Counted from the stretch's first letter, positions 49,201 through 59,221 are shown. The stretch is DNA of 64,000 bases from Pseudomonas tumuqii (GCF_013184545.1 NZ_JAAOJA010000001.1:372001-436000), one strand, 5' to 3'. Notes: generated from the sequence alone by a model not told the origin. Numbers and translations: made by a program.

Positions 49201-50536
49201 CAGCGAACAGCGCATCCATCGCCTGGCCTACTATGACGCCCTGACCCTGCTGCCCAACCGCACGCTGTTCCAGGATCGCCTGCACACCGCCCTGCAACAC
49301 GGTGAACGGCATCAGGAATGGGTGGTGCTGATGTTCCTCGACCTCGACCGCTTCAAGCCGATCAACGACTCCCTGGGCCACGCCGCTGGCGACCGCATGC
49401 TCAAGGACGTCGCCGTGCGTCTGGAGGCCTGCGTCGACAGCGACGACACCGTGGCGCGCATGGGCGGCGACGAGTTCACCCTGCTGCTGCAGTCGTGCGC
49501 CAATCGCGAGGGCGCGCTGAACCGGGCGATCCATGTTGCCGAACAGATTCTCGCCAGCCTGGCCCGGCCGTTCGTGCTCGAAGGCCGCGAATTCTTCGTC
49601 ACCGCCAGCATCGGCATCGCCCTCAGTCCGCAGGACGGCAACGAGCTCAGCCAGCTGATGAAGAACGCCGACACGGCGATGTACCACGCCAAGGAGCATG
49701 GCAAGAACAACTTCCAGTTCTATCAGGCGGACATGAACGCCAGCGCCCTGGAACGCCTGGAGCTGGAACGGGATCTGCGCCACGCCCTCGAACAGCAGGA
49801 GTTCATGCTCTATTACCAGCCGCAGTTCTCCGGCAACGGCCAGCGCCTGACCGGCGTCGAAGCCCTGTTGCGCTGGCAGCATCCAGTGCGCGGCCTGGTG
49901 CCGCCGGATGACTTCATCCCGGTGCTGGAAGAACTCGGCCTGGTGGTGCAGGTCGGCGACTGGGTCCTAGCCGAGTCCTGCCGCCAGTTGAAAAGCTGGC
50001 ACGCGGCGAAGATCCGCGTGCCGAAGATCTCGGTCAACCTGTCGGCCCGGCAGTTCACCGAAGGCGCGCTGGCGCAGCGCATCGCCGCGATTCTCGAGGA
50101 CAGTGGCGTCGCCCCGGCCTGCGTGGAGCTGGAGCTGACCGAAAGCATTCTGATGCAGGATGTGGCGAGCGCGCTGCGCACCCTCAATGACCTGAAGAAT
50201 CTTGGCCTGTGCATCGCGATCGACGACTTCGGCACCGGCTACTCGTCGCTCAACTACCTCAAGCAGTTTCCCATCGACGTGCTGAAGATCGACCGCAGCT
50301 TCGTCGACGGCCTGCCGCAGGGCGAACAGGACGCGCAAATCGCCCGCGCCATCATTGCCATGGCCCACAGCCTGAACCTGTCGGTCATCGCCGAAGGCGT
50401 GGAGACCCAGGCGCAGCTGGACTTCCTGCGCATCCACGATTGCGACGAAGTCCAGGGCTACCTGCTCGGTCGGCCCATGCCCGCCCACCAATTCGCCGCC
50501 CAGTTCAGCGGCGCCGCACTGTTTATGCTCAGCTAG
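46280..50536 (+). CDS. morA: MorA-type PAS-GGDEF-EAL membrane protein
   Basis: A 1418-residue c-di-GMP enzyme. Layout: helix at 27-44, periplasmic sensor to about 265, helix at about 268-287, PAS domains near 315, 590, 720 and 860, GGDEF domain 985-1145 with intact GGDEF at 1062-1066, and EAL domain 1165-1405 with EALLR at 1194-1198. Both catalytic signatures are intact, so it may be a cyclase and a phosphodiesterase. Size and layout match MorA of P. aeruginosa and P. putida, which controls flagellar timing and biofilm. GTG 46280 is preferred to TTG 46262; AGGAT lies upstream of both and the choice is uncertain. Confidence 0.88.
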   Translation: MPSHTSPSLPHAPGEPLTPPWRSSIKGALVALVLGMLALLLWQLQVESRHLLDNQRQLSHEFSAQLANHLSLSMELKAQAGVAMLRQSTSAPGPGAIDENLLHSLRGIFSSLHSLAWLDPHGIILADSQPPADDSHALPGLIQRSNGSAYYYASSTREGGLIYLLLRQSQGSNPSGYWVLRLTDEALRAWLYQHHQSRYRWQLEDHQAQRTIASQQGDAAADSASAAPISATDLQQSILLTPLKGSDWQLRALFDERSARAQLLPALTGKFLLFALCSVLTLLALYRLLREQRSLHELNTASRRSLRQAASALGAIEERVLVTDSNGQLSYLNPQAEELFGLRSRDAHNWHLLQLLPRLDPLRLHDSSEPDEPDEIEPDLVEIKQDGMARLFAISRCELGEPSRRLGFVWVLRDVTEQQHATRVLQDTRRRYQDIFDGTGTALCVLDLAALPEYLHQQQIHDGAGLRHWLLAHPQRHGELLQLMRFTETNQVALHLLGVDSTEQAWQHLIDSGPLRPAGFRVQLLSALLEGTGQLELESRISTPQGHERHLWLVLRLPDSAQELNAVTLSISDITSRKRIELSLIERERFWSDVVRAVPDTLYVHDLLNKRVLFSNHHLGLQLGYSTIELKALGERFWEHILHPDDSDYYWRIRNLQQVIGDGVLLESQLRGRHRNGAWRWFSIREQALARDTRGRVSRLIGVAKDITEQIESSESLRNSEQRYRLLAESTSDVIFSTDNSLHLNYVSPSVEPLLGHRPEWLLANNFHNLAANPQQLAGLSILLDRVRGALGSPQRMFELREQFQPQLFIFDCLRADGRKIPVELRLVPMWDENSHFEGLLGVGRDISQQRRSEKDLRMAATVFEHSTAAILVTDPAGYIVQVNKAFSRVSGYSSAQVLDQLPGMLTADRQQASHLHYVLNQLNQRGSWEGEIWLKRRDGESFPAWVGITAVQDEDGDLVSYVCFFSDISERKASEQRIHRLAYYDALTLLPNRTLFQDRLHTALQHGERHQEWVVLMFLDLDRFKPINDSLGHAAGDRMLKDVAVRLEACVDSDDTVARMGGDEFTLLLQSCANREGALNRAIHVAEQILASLARPFVLEGREFFVTASIGIALSPQDGNELSQLMKNADTAMYHAKEHGKNNFQFYQADMNASALERLELERDLRHALEQQEFMLYYQPQFSGNGQRLTGVEALLRWQHPVRGLVPPDDFIPVLEELGLVVQVGDWVLAESCRQLKSWHAAKIRVPKISVNLSARQFTEGALAQRIAAILEDSGVAPACVELELTESILMQDVASALRTLNDLKNLGLCIAIDDFGTGYSSLNYLKQFPIDVLKIDRSFVDGLPQGEQDAQIARAIIAMAHSLNLSVIAEGVETQAQLDFLRIHDCDEVQGYLLGRPMPAHQFAAQFSGAALFMLS

Positions 50537-50692
50537 CGGATGAGGGCATGGGCAAGTCTGGCGCGTTCAAGCCAGGCGCGGATTGCCCCGCGCCTGTCCG
50601 GGCTGGCGAGGCATCGGGGTTGATCCGTGTGGCATGTCGCCGTCGCTGTGCTAGGCTGGTCGCCCTTTTTTCAGCCCCAGCGGAGCCTTGGC

Positions 50693-51310
50693 ATGTCCGA
50701 ACTCAATTTTTCCACTGACGAAACCCGCGTCAGCTACGGCATCGGTCGTCAACTTGGCGGCCAGCTGCGTGACAATCCGCCGCCGGGTGCCAGCCTGGAA
50801 GCCATCATCGCCGGCATCTCCGATGCTTTCGCAGGGCTGCCGAGCCGCGTCAGCGAGGCCGAGCTGTCGGCCAGCTTCAAGGTGATCCGCGACATCATGC
50901 AGGCCGAAGCTCAGGCCAAGGCCGAAGCCGCGGCAGGTGCCGGTCTGGCCTTCCTTGCCGAGAACGCCAAGCGTGACGGCATCACCGTACTGGCCTCCGG
51001 CCTGCAATACGAAGTGCTGACTGCCGGTGAAGGCGCCAAACCGTCCCGCGAGGACAGCGTGCGTACCCATTACCACGGCACCCTGATCGACGGCACTGTG
51101 TTTGACAGCTCCTACGAGCGCGGCCAGCCCGCCGAGTTTCCGGTTGGCGGCGTCATCGCCGGCTGGACCGAGGCCCTGCAACTGATGAACGCCGGCAGCA
51201 AATGGCGCCTCTATGTGCCGAGCGAACTGGCTTACGGCGAGCAAGGCGTTGGCAGCATCCCGCCGCACAGCGTGCTGGTGTTCGACGTCGAACTGCTGGA
51301 CGTTCTCTAA
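50693..51310 (+). CDS. fklB: FKBP-type peptidyl-prolyl isomerase FklB
   Basis: A 205-residue protein with an N-terminal dimerisation domain (about 1-90, helical) and a C-terminal FKBP domain (about 100-205: VRTHYHGTLIDGTVFDSSYERG, YGEQGVGSIPPHSVLVFDVELL). There is no signal peptide, so it is the cytosolic FklB rather than the periplasmic FkpA. ATG 50693 follows CGGAGCC; the longer frame start is ignored. Confidence 0.92.
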   Translation: MSELNFSTDETRVSYGIGRQLGGQLRDNPPPGASLEAIIAGISDAFAGLPSRVSEAELSASFKVIRDIMQAEAQAKAEAAAGAGLAFLAENAKRDGITVLASGLQYEVLTAGEGAKPSREDSVRTHYHGTLIDGTVFDSSYERGQPAEFPVGGVIAGWTEALQLMNAGSKWRLYVPSELAYGEQGVGSIPPHSVLVFDVELLDVL

Positions 51311-51330
51311 CGTTTCAGGCGGTTCCGGTT

Positions 51331-51403
51331 CGTGGGCATGGCCTAGGCGTCCCCGCCGCTCCTACAACAGTCGACCTTGCGTAGGAGCGGGCCATGCCCG
51401 CGA
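51331..51403. repeat. REP-type GTAGGAGCGGGCC copies
   Basis: A decayed right arm (GTGGGCATGGCCTAGGCGTC ... GCTCCTAC, 51331-51365) precedes an intact left arm GTAGGAGCGGGCCATGCCCG at 51381. The order is the reverse of the pairs at 8246 and 25237. Confidence 0.7.
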
Positions 51404-51423
51404 CGTTTCTCTGCCGATGCAGA

Positions 51424-51651
51424 TCACGGGCGCAATGCCCGCGCATAGCAGTAGAGAAACAGGTTGCGCACCAATTCCTTGAGCACCAGTGGCTCGTTGG
51501 AATTCAGTTCATGCAGGTCCAGATCGCCCTGATCCCGCAGTTCATCCAGCGCCTGTTCTTCCAGTAGCGCGCAGACTTCGCCGGTGTCGCGATTGAGAAT
51601 GCGCAGGTAAGGCTGTGGCCGGTCCAGCCAGGCATCGATCAAGTAGGTCAT
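51424..51651 (-). CDS. Conserved small protein, probably iron-regulated (PA4570-like)
   Basis: A 75-residue protein (MTYLIDAWLDRPQPYLRILN... VRNLFLYCYARALRP) without membrane helix. From memory it resembles P. aeruginosa PA4570, an uncharacterised gene strongly induced by iron starvation. A Fur-box-like palindrome lies 26-46 bases upstream of its start, which supports that. Function is unknown. Confidence 0.78.
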   Translation of the reverse strand: MTYLIDAWLDRPQPYLRILNRDTGEVCALLEEQALDELRDQGDLDLHELNSNEPLVLKELVRNLFLYCYARALRP

Positions 51652-51676
51652 GACTCATCTCCCTTTCAAATGGTTA

Positions 51677-51697
51677 GATGAGAATAATTCTTATTAC
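51677..51697 (-). promoter_or_regulatory. Fur-box-like operator
   Basis: TGAGAATAATTCTTATTA is an AT-rich interrupted palindrome resembling the Fur consensus GATAATGATAATCATTATC. It lies in an AT-rich stretch that stands out in this genome and just upstream of the 75-residue gene. Confidence 0.65.
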
Positions 51698-51785
51698 ATT
51701 AATAGCAAGTCTTAATTGCCAGGTCGATGGGGGTCATGCCTTGGTCGACGCGCCCGGGTCGATGTTTGGGTGGACGCGGTTCGGG

Positions 51786-51806
51786 TAGGGTGCGCCGTGC
51801 GCACCG
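51786..51806. repeat. Single GTAGGGTGCGC hairpin
   Basis: One self-complementary arm (GTAGGGTGCGCCGTGCGCAC) without an inverted partner. It lies in the 311-base gap (51652-51962) between the Fur-box gene and ispB; apart from the Fur box and the ispB terminator nothing else was seen there. Confidence 0.7.
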
Positions 51807-51917
51807 CTGGCAGACGGCCCCGGCTTGCACTGCGGCGGATCGCCGGCAAGGACTCGGCGTCCCCCTGGCTCCTGCGAGGGATCGCTGGATCCGGCAGGTA
51901 GTCGGGTTATTGCTCAA

Positions 51918-51943
51918 TAAAAAACCCGTCGCATGGACGGGCT
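51918..51943 (-). terminator. Rho-independent terminator of ispB
   Basis: On the minus strand GCCCGTC and GACGGGT pair across a 5-base loop (CATGC), followed by six T. It lies 20 bases after the ispB stop. Confidence 0.85.
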
Positions 51944-51962
51944 CTTCTGGTCACGACAAGCG

Positions 51963-52931
51963 TCAGTGCGTGCGGGCGACGGCGAAGCGGCTCAGTTCGA
52001 CCAGGGCATCGCGGTATTCGCTGGCGGGCAGGACATCCAGGCAGGCGATGGCGCGCTCGGCATAGTCGCGGGCTTGGCGGGCGGTGTAGTCCAGCGCGCC
52101 GGCGGCTTCCACGGCATTGCGGATGCTTTCCAGGTCCTCGATGCCGCCTTTCTGGATCGCCTGACGCACCAGGGCGGCCTGTTCGGCAGTGCCTTCGCGC
52201 ATGGTATAGATCAGCGGCAGGGTCGGCTTGCCCTCGGCCAGATCGTCGCCGACGTTCTTGCCCAGGGTGGTGGCATCGCCGCGGTAGTCGAGCAGGTCGT
52301 CGACCAGCTGGAAGGCCACGCCGAGGTTGTCGCCAAAGGTGCGCAGGGCTTCGGTCTGTTCGGCCGTGGCGCCGGCCAGGGCTGCCGCGCTGTGGGTCGA
52401 GGCCTCGAACAGCATCGCGGTCTTGCCGCGGATGACTTCCATGTAGGTTGCTTCGCTGGTGCTGGCGTCGCGAATCTTCGACAGTTGCAGCACTTCGCCT
52501 TCGGCGATGACCCGGGTGGCGCGGGAGAGGATCTTCATCACCGGCATCGAGCCGAGTTCGACCATCATCTCGAAGGAGCGCGAATAGAGGAAGTCGCCAA
52601 CCAGTACACTGGGCGCATTGCCCCACTGGGCATTGGCGGTGCTGCGGCCGCGACGCATGTCGGACATGTCGACCACGTCGTCGTGCAGCAGGGTGGCGGT
52701 ATGCAGGAACTCGATGGTGGCGGCGAGCAAGCGCAGGTTGTCGTCTTGCAGGCCCAGGGCCTTGCCGCTGAGCAGCACCAGCAGCGGGCGCAGTCGTTTG
52801 CCGCCGGCGGAGATGATGTAGTCGCCGATCTTACCCACCAGCGGCACGCGCGAGACGAGTTGTTGACGGATGATGCCGTCGACGGCGGTGAAGTCATCCG
52901 CCACCACATGGTAGAAAGCCTGGGGTTGCAT
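51963..52931 (-). CDS. ispB: Polyprenyl (octaprenyl) diphosphate synthase
   Basis: A 322-residue trans-prenyltransferase building the ubiquinone side chain. The two aspartate-rich motifs are LLHDDVVD and QLVDDLLDYRGD, with GGKRLRP near the N terminus. Start ATG 52931 gives the family N terminus MQPQAFY; a GTG at 52940 is possible but would be only 3 bases from GAGGAG. In Pseudomonas the side chain is usually C45 (UQ-9), so the true product may be nonaprenyl rather than octaprenyl. It is divergent from rplU. Confidence 0.93.
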   Translation of the reverse strand: MQPQAFYHVVADDFTAVDGIIRQQLVSRVPLVGKIGDYIISAGGKRLRPLLVLLSGKALGLQDDNLRLLAATIEFLHTATLLHDDVVDMSDMRRGRSTANAQWGNAPSVLVGDFLYSRSFEMMVELGSMPVMKILSRATRVIAEGEVLQLSKIRDASTSEATYMEVIRGKTAMLFEASTHSAAALAGATAEQTEALRTFGDNLGVAFQLVDDLLDYRGDATTLGKNVGDDLAEGKPTLPLIYTMREGTAEQAALVRQAIQKGGIEDLESIRNAVEAAGALDYTARQARDYAERAIACLDVLPASEYRDALVELSRFAVARTH

Positions 52932-53010
52932 CAGCGGCACGTGCTCCTCAAAGGTTGCGCGGCATGCTATGGGGCAGGGTGGGGGCTGTCAAGGCGAGTG
53001 GTCGAGGGCC

Positions 53011-53039
53011 TTGCGCCGTGACGGTGGCTTGCGTACAAT
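53011..53039 (+). promoter_or_regulatory. Promoter of rplU-rpmA
   Basis: TTGCGC (53011-53016) and TACAAT (53034-53039) are separated by 17 bases, giving a leader of about 130 bases before rplU. The leader carries short GC-rich stretches but no clear attenuator. Confidence 0.6.
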
Positions 53040-53177
53040 CGCGCACCCTGAACTTCCCCCTGGGTATTTCCCTGACTTACGCAATTGCAAGGGCGTCTTA
53101 TCCGGCCCCAAGCAGCCATGCCAGCCAATAACTCTTTCTATAAAGCGCTGGGTGAGCAGGATTAACGGAGATTTACC

Positions 53178-53489
53178 ATGTACGCAGTGATTGTTACTGG
53201 TGGCAAGCAATACAAGGTCACCGAAGGCGAATTCCTCAAGGTCGAAAAGCTTGAAATCGCCACTGGCGAGGCCATTACTTTCGACCGCGTGTTGTTGATC
53301 GGCAACGGCGACGACGTGCAAATCGGCGCTCCAGTTGTTGAAGGTGCCAAGGTTGTGGCCGAGGTCGTTGCACAAGGCCGTCACGACAAGGTCACCATCA
53401 TCAAGTTCCGCCGTCGTAAGCACCATATGAAGCGTCAGGGCCACCGTCAGTGGTACACCGAGATCAAAATCACCGGTATTCAGGCCTGA
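53178..53489 (+). CDS. rplU: 50S ribosomal protein L21
   Basis: A 103-residue ribosomal protein ([14 protein letters not shown]... [19 protein letters not shown]). The GGKQY and [14 protein letters not shown] motifs are diagnostic. It starts at ATG 53178 after ACGGAGA. rpmA follows after 39 bases, as in most bacteria. Confidence 0.98.
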   Translation: MYAVIVTGGKQYKVTEGEFLKVEKLEIATGEAITFDRVLLIGNGDDVQIGAPVVEGAKVVAEVVAQGRHDKVTIIKFRRRKHHMKRQGHRQWYTEIKITGIQA

Positions 53490-53528
53490 TTCGTTTCGGT
53501 CTAATCCCTCTATAGGAGTATTGAACTC

Positions 53529-53786
53529 ATGGCACACAAAAAAGCTGGCGGTAGTACCCGCAACGGTCGCGACTCAGAAGCCAAACGCCTTGGCGTGAAG
53601 ATGTATGGCGGCCAGAAAATCATTCCTGGCAACATCATCGTGCGTCAGCGCGGCACCCAGTTCCACGCCGGTTACGGTGTCGGCATGGGCAAGGATCACA
53701 CCCTCTTCGCGAAAATCGAAGGCGTGATCAAGTTCGAAGTAAAGGGCGCGTTCCACCGCCGTTACGTGAGCGTCGTTGCGGCTTAA
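53529..53786 (+). CDS. rpmA: 50S ribosomal protein L27
   Basis: An 85-residue protein starting [19 protein letters not shown], with the N-terminal tail reaching the peptidyl-transferase centre. No extra N-terminal cleavage segment as in Firmicutes. TATAGGAGT lies upstream. A strong terminator follows. Confidence 0.98.
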   Translation: MAHKKAGGSTRNGRDSEAKRLGVKMYGGQKIIPGNIIVRQRGTQFHAGYGVGMGKDHTLFAKIEGVIKFEVKGAFHRRYVSVVAA

Positions 53787-53802
53787 TCGCGCGACTGCTG
53801 GG

Positions 53803-53832
53803 AAAGCCCCGTCCTTGCGACGGGGCTTTTTT
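53803..53832 (+). terminator. Rho-independent terminator of rplU-rpmA
   Basis: AAAGCCCCGTC and GACGGGGCTTTTTT form a 10-11 base stem with a CTTGC loop and U-run. It lies 16 bases after rpmA and separates it from obg. Confidence 0.92.
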
Positions 53833-53930
53833 GTTTCTGTATTCTTGGGGTTCTTGCCAAACTGTCCTGGGCGTAGCGTTCGATTTGAATGCAGGTCAAT
53901 TTTGCAAGAACCTGGTGTTTCTCGTTTTAG

Positions 53931-55184
<1,254 letters not shown>

Positions 55185-55194
55185 GCAACTTGTT

Positions 55195-55225
55195 GAACGC
55201 CGCTTAATTGCGGCGTTCTTGTCTT
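55195..55225 (+). terminator. Probable terminator of obg
   Basis: GAACGCCGC and GCGGCGTTC form a perfect 9-base stem with a 6-base loop, followed by a T-rich TTGTCTTGT, 10 bases after the obg stop. Confidence 0.75.
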
Positions 55226-55300
55226 GTAGCGAGTGATTGGAGGCTGCGAGCGCAGTGGCTTCCGTTCCGTTGGGCGGTTTCTGGCTAAGGTTGGATGATC

Positions 55301-56419
55301 ATGCGTGACAAGGTGACCAGTGCGCGGCGCTGGGTGGTGAAGATCGGCAGTGCATTGCTCACCGCCGATGGGCGTGGCCTGGATCGTGCGGCCATGGCGG
55401 TGTGGGTCGAGCAGATGGTGGCGTTGCGCGAGCAGGGCGTGGAGCTGGTGCTGGTGTCTTCCGGTGCGGTGGCGGCGGGCATGAGCCGCCTCGGCTGGAC
55501 CGCGCGGCCGAAGGCCATGCATGAACTGCAGGCGGCCGCTGCCATTGGTCAGATGGTGCTGATCCAGGCCTGGGAGTCGAGTTTCGGTGAGCATGCGCGG
55601 CGCACCGCGCAGATTCTCCTGACTCATGACGACCTGTCGGATCGCAAGCGCTATCTGAATGCGCGCAGCACCTTGCGCACCCTGGTCGACCTGGATGTGA
55701 TCCCGGTGATCAACGAGAACGATACGGTGGTCACCGACGAGATCCGCTTCGGCGACAACGACACCCTGGCGGCGCTGGTGGCCAATCTGGTCGAGGCCGA
55801 TCTGCTGGTGATCCTCACCGACCGCGACGGCATGTATAACGCCGACCCGCGGCATAACCCCGATGCCGAACTGATTTACGAGGCGCGCGCCGACGATCCG
55901 GCGCTGGATGCCGTGGCCGGTGGCGTGGGCGGTGCGCTGGGGCGTGGTGGCATGCAGACCAAGCTGCGCGCTGCGCGCCTGGCGGCTCGTTCCGGCGCCC
56001 ATACGGTGATTGTCGGTGGCGCCATCGAGCAGGTGTTGGCGCGGCTCAAGGCTGGCGAGCGCCTGGGTACGCTGCTGGCGCCCGAGCGCGGTTTGCTGGC
56101 GGCGCGCAAGCAATGGCTGGCCGGGCATCTGCAGACCCGTGGCACCCTGGTGCTGGATGCGGGAGCGGTCAAGGCCCTGGCGACTGGTCGCAAGAGTCTG
56201 TTGCCGGTCGGGGTCAAGGCGCTCCAGGGTAGCTTCCGGCGTGGCGAAATGGTGATCTGTGTCGATCCCGATGGGCGTGAAATTGCCCGTGGCCTGGCCA
56301 ATTACAGTGCGCTCGAGGCGCAAAAGATCATCGGTCAGTCGTCGGATGCCATCGAAAGGTTGCTCGGTTACGTCGATGAGCCCGAGTTGATCCATCGGGA
56401 TAACCTGATTCTGGTCTGA
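55301..56419 (+). CDS. proB: Glutamate 5-kinase
   Basis: A 372-residue enzyme, first step of proline synthesis. It has the amino-acid kinase domain ([10 protein letters not shown] at 13-22, [22 protein letters not shown]) and a C-terminal PUA domain (about 280-365). ATG 55301 is chosen from the family N terminus MRDKVT; an ATG two codons upstream is possible. creA follows after 10 bases, so the two are cotranscribed. Confidence 0.95.
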   Translation: MRDKVTSARRWVVKIGSALLTADGRGLDRAAMAVWVEQMVALREQGVELVLVSSGAVAAGMSRLGWTARPKAMHELQAAAAIGQMVLIQAWESSFGEHARRTAQILLTHDDLSDRKRYLNARSTLRTLVDLDVIPVINENDTVVTDEIRFGDNDTLAALVANLVEADLLVILTDRDGMYNADPRHNPDAELIYEARADDPALDAVAGGVGGALGRGGMQTKLRAARLAARSGAHTVIVGGAIEQVLARLKAGERLGTLLAPERGLLAARKQWLAGHLQTRGTLVLDAGAVKALATGRKSLLPVGVKALQGSFRRGEMVICVDPDGREIARGLANYSALEAQKIIGQSSDAIERLLGYVDEPELIHRDNLILV

Positions 56420-56429
56420 GGATGTGCTG

Positions 56430-56894
56430 ATGCGAATGCTCAAGGGATTGCTGGGTGCGCTGCTGGTGCTGCCGATGTGCGCATCGGCCGAGCAGATAGG
56501 TGAGGTGTCCACGGTGTTCAAGTGGATGGGGCCGAACGACAAGATCGTGGTCGAGGCCTTCGATGATCCCAAGGTGGCGGGCGTTACCTGCTACCTGTCG
56601 CGCGCCAAGACCGGCGGGGTCAAGGGTGGCCTGGGCCTGGCCGAGGATCGCGCCGAGGCCTCGATCGCCTGTCGCCAGGTCGGGCCGGTCAGCTTCAAGG
56701 ATGAGCTGAAAGAAGGCGAAGAGGTGTTTCGCGAGCGCACCTCGCTGGTGTTCAAGACCATGCAGGTGGTGCGCTTCTTCGATGAAAAGCGCAATACCCT
56801 GGTCTATCTGGTGTACAGCGATCGAGTGATCGAAGGCAGCCCGCAGAATGCGGTGACCGCCATTCCGATCATGCCCTGGCCGGAAAAGCGCTGA
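56430..56894 (+). CDS. creA: CreA family periplasmic protein
   Basis: A 154-residue protein with a signal peptide (about 1-20, cleavage after ASA) and the CreA domain ([40 protein letters not shown]). The domain is widespread but its function is not known. Start ATG 56430 has GAGGA 7 bases upstream. It follows proB as in P. aeruginosa. Confidence 0.9.
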   Translation: MRMLKGLLGALLVLPMCASAEQIGEVSTVFKWMGPNDKIVVEAFDDPKVAGVTCYLSRAKTGGVKGGLGLAEDRAEASIACRQVGPVSFKDELKEGEEVFRERTSLVFKTMQVVRFFDEKRNTLVYLVYSDRVIEGSPQNAVTAIPIMPWPEKR

Positions 56895-56937
56895 GCCCGT
56901 TCTCGTGCCTCGAGTCAGCGTGATCCGTGTAGCCGCC

Positions 56938-57037
56938 GATGGGTATCGCTGCGCTCAAGCCTGCGCGGCCCGCGACATCCTACAAAAGCGCTGCGGTCAC
57001 CACCCGTAGGATGTGGTTGAGCGCAGCGATACCCATC
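56938..57037. repeat. Inverted repeat beginning GATGGGTATCGC
   Basis: Perfect 21-base arms (56938-56958 and 57017-57037), starting GATGGGTATCGCTGCGCTC, flank about 58 bases. It lies between the converging creA and rpsT genes. No other copy is in the window. Confidence 0.75.
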
Positions 57038-57054
57038 ACCGTTTCCCGGGCAAT

Positions 57055-57081
57055 AAAAAACCGACCCTGAGGTCGGTTTTT
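57055..57081 (-). terminator. Bidirectional terminator between creA and rpsT
   Basis: CCGACC and GGTCGG pair across CTGA, with A-runs on the left and T-runs on the right, so it can end both rpsT (minus) and creA (plus) transcripts. Confidence 0.85.
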
Positions 57082-57111
57082 AAGAACCAGCAGTAAAGCG
57101 CGAATCGCTTA

Positions 57112-57390
57112 TTAGGCGGCTGCAGCTTCGCTGAGGGCCTTGATGTGGCCATTCAGGCGGCTTTTATGACGCGCTGCTTTGTTCTTGTGGATGATGCCTT
57201 TGTCGGCCATGCGGTCGATGATTGGCACAGCCAGGGTGTAAGCGGTTTTTGCTACGTCAAGATCTTTGGCGTCGATAGCCTTGACCACGTTCTTGATGTA
57301 GGTACGGACCATGGAGCGCTGGCTGGCGTTATGGCTACGACGCTTCTCAGCCTGTTTTGCGCGTTTTTTGGCAGAAGGTGTATTGGCCAC
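57112..57390 (-). CDS. rpsT: 30S ribosomal protein S20
   Basis: A 92-residue basic protein ([33 protein letters not shown]...). The start is GTG 57390, with GGAGC upstream at about 7 bases spacing; the TTG two codons further is rejected because the family begins MANT/MANS. S20 is often started by a rare codon, linked to its autogenous control. It is divergent from murJ. Confidence 0.95.
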   Translation of the reverse strand: MANTPSAKKRAKQAEKRRSHNASQRSMVRTYIKNVVKAIDAKDLDVAKTAYTLAVPIIDRMADKGIIHKNKAARHKSRLNGHIKALSEAAAA

Positions 57391-57590
57391 CGTCAAGCTC
57401 CTCGAAATCTGGGGGATACAAACAAATAAGGCCGCGAATCATGCCGAGGCCTGCGCTCATTGTCAAGCCTGTTGGCTTGCTGTTACTTGCTACCCGTCTG
57501 CTGATCGTCAGCAGTCGATGGCACACCGCTTGCTCTACCCAGTATCCATGCGGGTCGGTAAACTCGGCGACCTTTTCTAAGGGGTTACAT

Positions 57591-59135
57591 ATGTCCGAGC
57601 GAACCGGGAAGGGCGGCTTGTTACGTTCCAGCGCGGTGGTCAGTGTAATGACCCTGTTATCGCGTGTGCTGGGCATGATACGCGATATGGTGGTGGCCGC
57701 CTATTTCGGTTCGGGTCCGGCGGCCGACGCATTCTTCATTGCCTTCAAGATTCCCAACTTTCTGCGCCGCCTGTTTGCCGAGGGGGCCTTCGCCCAGGCG
57801 TTCGTCCCGGTGCTGTCGGAATACCGGACGCAGCGCAGCCTGGCCGAGGTCAAGCAACTGGTCGACCGCACCGCGGGCTACCTGGGGTTGACGCTGACCG
57901 CCCTGACCGCCCTCGGGGTGGTCGGCTCGCCCTACCTGATCATGCTGTTTGCGCCCGGCTTTCACAGTGACCCGGCCAAGCTCGCGCTGGCGGGGGATCT
58001 GCTGCAGATCACCTTTCCCTACCTGCTGCTGATCTCGCTAACGGCGTTCTGCGGCGGCATCCTCAATGCCTACGGGCGTTTCGCCGTGCCCTCGTTTACC
58101 CCGGTGCTGCTGAATATCAGCATGATCGGGGCGGCAATTTACCTGACGCCGTATTTCGATCAGCCGATCATGGCCCTGGCCTGGGGCGTGCTGATCGCCG
58201 GGGTTGCCCAGTTGCTGTTCCAGTTGCCGTTCCTGGCGCGGCTCAAGTTGCTGCCCACGCCCCGGGTGCGGCGCGACGAGGGCGTGCGGCGGATCATGCT
58301 GTTGATGATACCGGCGCTGTTCGGCGTATCGGTCAGCCAGATCAACCTGCTGCTCGATACCGTGCTGGCCTCGCTGCTGCAGACCGGCAGCGTGTCCTGG
58401 CTGTATTACGCCGACCGCCTGTCCGAGCTGCCCCTGGGCGCGTTCGGTATCGCCATCGGCACGGTGATTCTGCCGAGCCTGTCGCGCCAGCACGCCAGCG
58501 ACGATCCCAAGGCGTTTTCGGCGACTATCGACTGGGCCCTGCGCATGGTGTTGCTGGTCGGGGTGCCGGCGGCGCTGGCCCTGGCGATCCTCGCCGAGCC
58601 ATTGATCGCCACCTTGTTCCACTATGGCGCGATGACCGAACGTGACGTGCTGCAGTCGGCCGCTGCGCTGCGCGCCTATTCGCTCGGGGTGCTGGCCTTC
58701 ATGTTGATCAAGGTGCTGGCGCCGGCGTTCTTTGCCCGCCAGGACCTGAAAACCCCGGTGCGCATCGCGATCATCTGCATGGTGGCGAACATGGTGTTCA
58801 ACCTGATCCTGATCTGGCCGCTCAAGCATGTCGGTCTGGCGCTGGCGACCTCGTTGTCGTCGCTGCTCAATACCGCGCTGCTGTTCTGGGGCCTGTACAA
58901 GATCGGCGTGTATAAGCCTGCGCCGGGCTGGGGCCTGTACGGCCTGCGCCTGCTCGGCGCCTGTGCGGCCATGGTGGTACTGGTCTGGTGGTTGAATGTG
59001 GCGCCGGCCGAGTGGTTCGTCTGGGGCTGGCAGCAGCGCGTGCTCTGGTTGAGCCTGCTGGTCGGCGGCGGGTTGCTGGCGTTTGTCGCGGCCTTGCTGG
59101 CGTTGGGGCTGCGCATGCGCCATCTACGCCATTGA
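57591..59135 (+). CDS. murJ: Lipid II flippase MurJ
   Basis: A 514-residue inner-membrane protein with about 14 helices of the MOP superfamily. The N-terminal SSAVVSVMTLLSRVLGMIRDMVVAAYFG and the FFIAFKIPNFLRRLFAEGAF segment are diagnostic. It moves lipid II across the inner membrane for peptidoglycan synthesis. ATG 57591 follows TAAGGGGT; the long upstream frame is ignored. ribF lies 120 bases downstream. Confidence 0.96.
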   Translation: MSERTGKGGLLRSSAVVSVMTLLSRVLGMIRDMVVAAYFGSGPAADAFFIAFKIPNFLRRLFAEGAFAQAFVPVLSEYRTQRSLAEVKQLVDRTAGYLGLTLTALTALGVVGSPYLIMLFAPGFHSDPAKLALAGDLLQITFPYLLLISLTAFCGGILNAYGRFAVPSFTPVLLNISMIGAAIYLTPYFDQPIMALAWGVLIAGVAQLLFQLPFLARLKLLPTPRVRRDEGVRRIMLLMIPALFGVSVSQINLLLDTVLASLLQTGSVSWLYYADRLSELPLGAFGIAIGTVILPSLSRQHASDDPKAFSATIDWALRMVLLVGVPAALALAILAEPLIATLFHYGAMTERDVLQSAAALRAYSLGVLAFMLIKVLAPAFFARQDLKTPVRIAIICMVANMVFNLILIWPLKHVGLALATSLSSLLNTALLFWGLYKIGVYKPAPGWGLYGLRLLGACAAMVVLVWWLNVAPAEWFVWGWQQRVLWLSLLVGGGLLAFVAALLALGLRMRHLRH

Positions 59136-59221
59136 TCAGCGAATGGTCCCGTGTGCCTGGGTTTGAGTGCGGCATTGTGCTTGTATGCCGATCGACCCTA
59201 CGCCCGAGGGCCGAGCATGGG

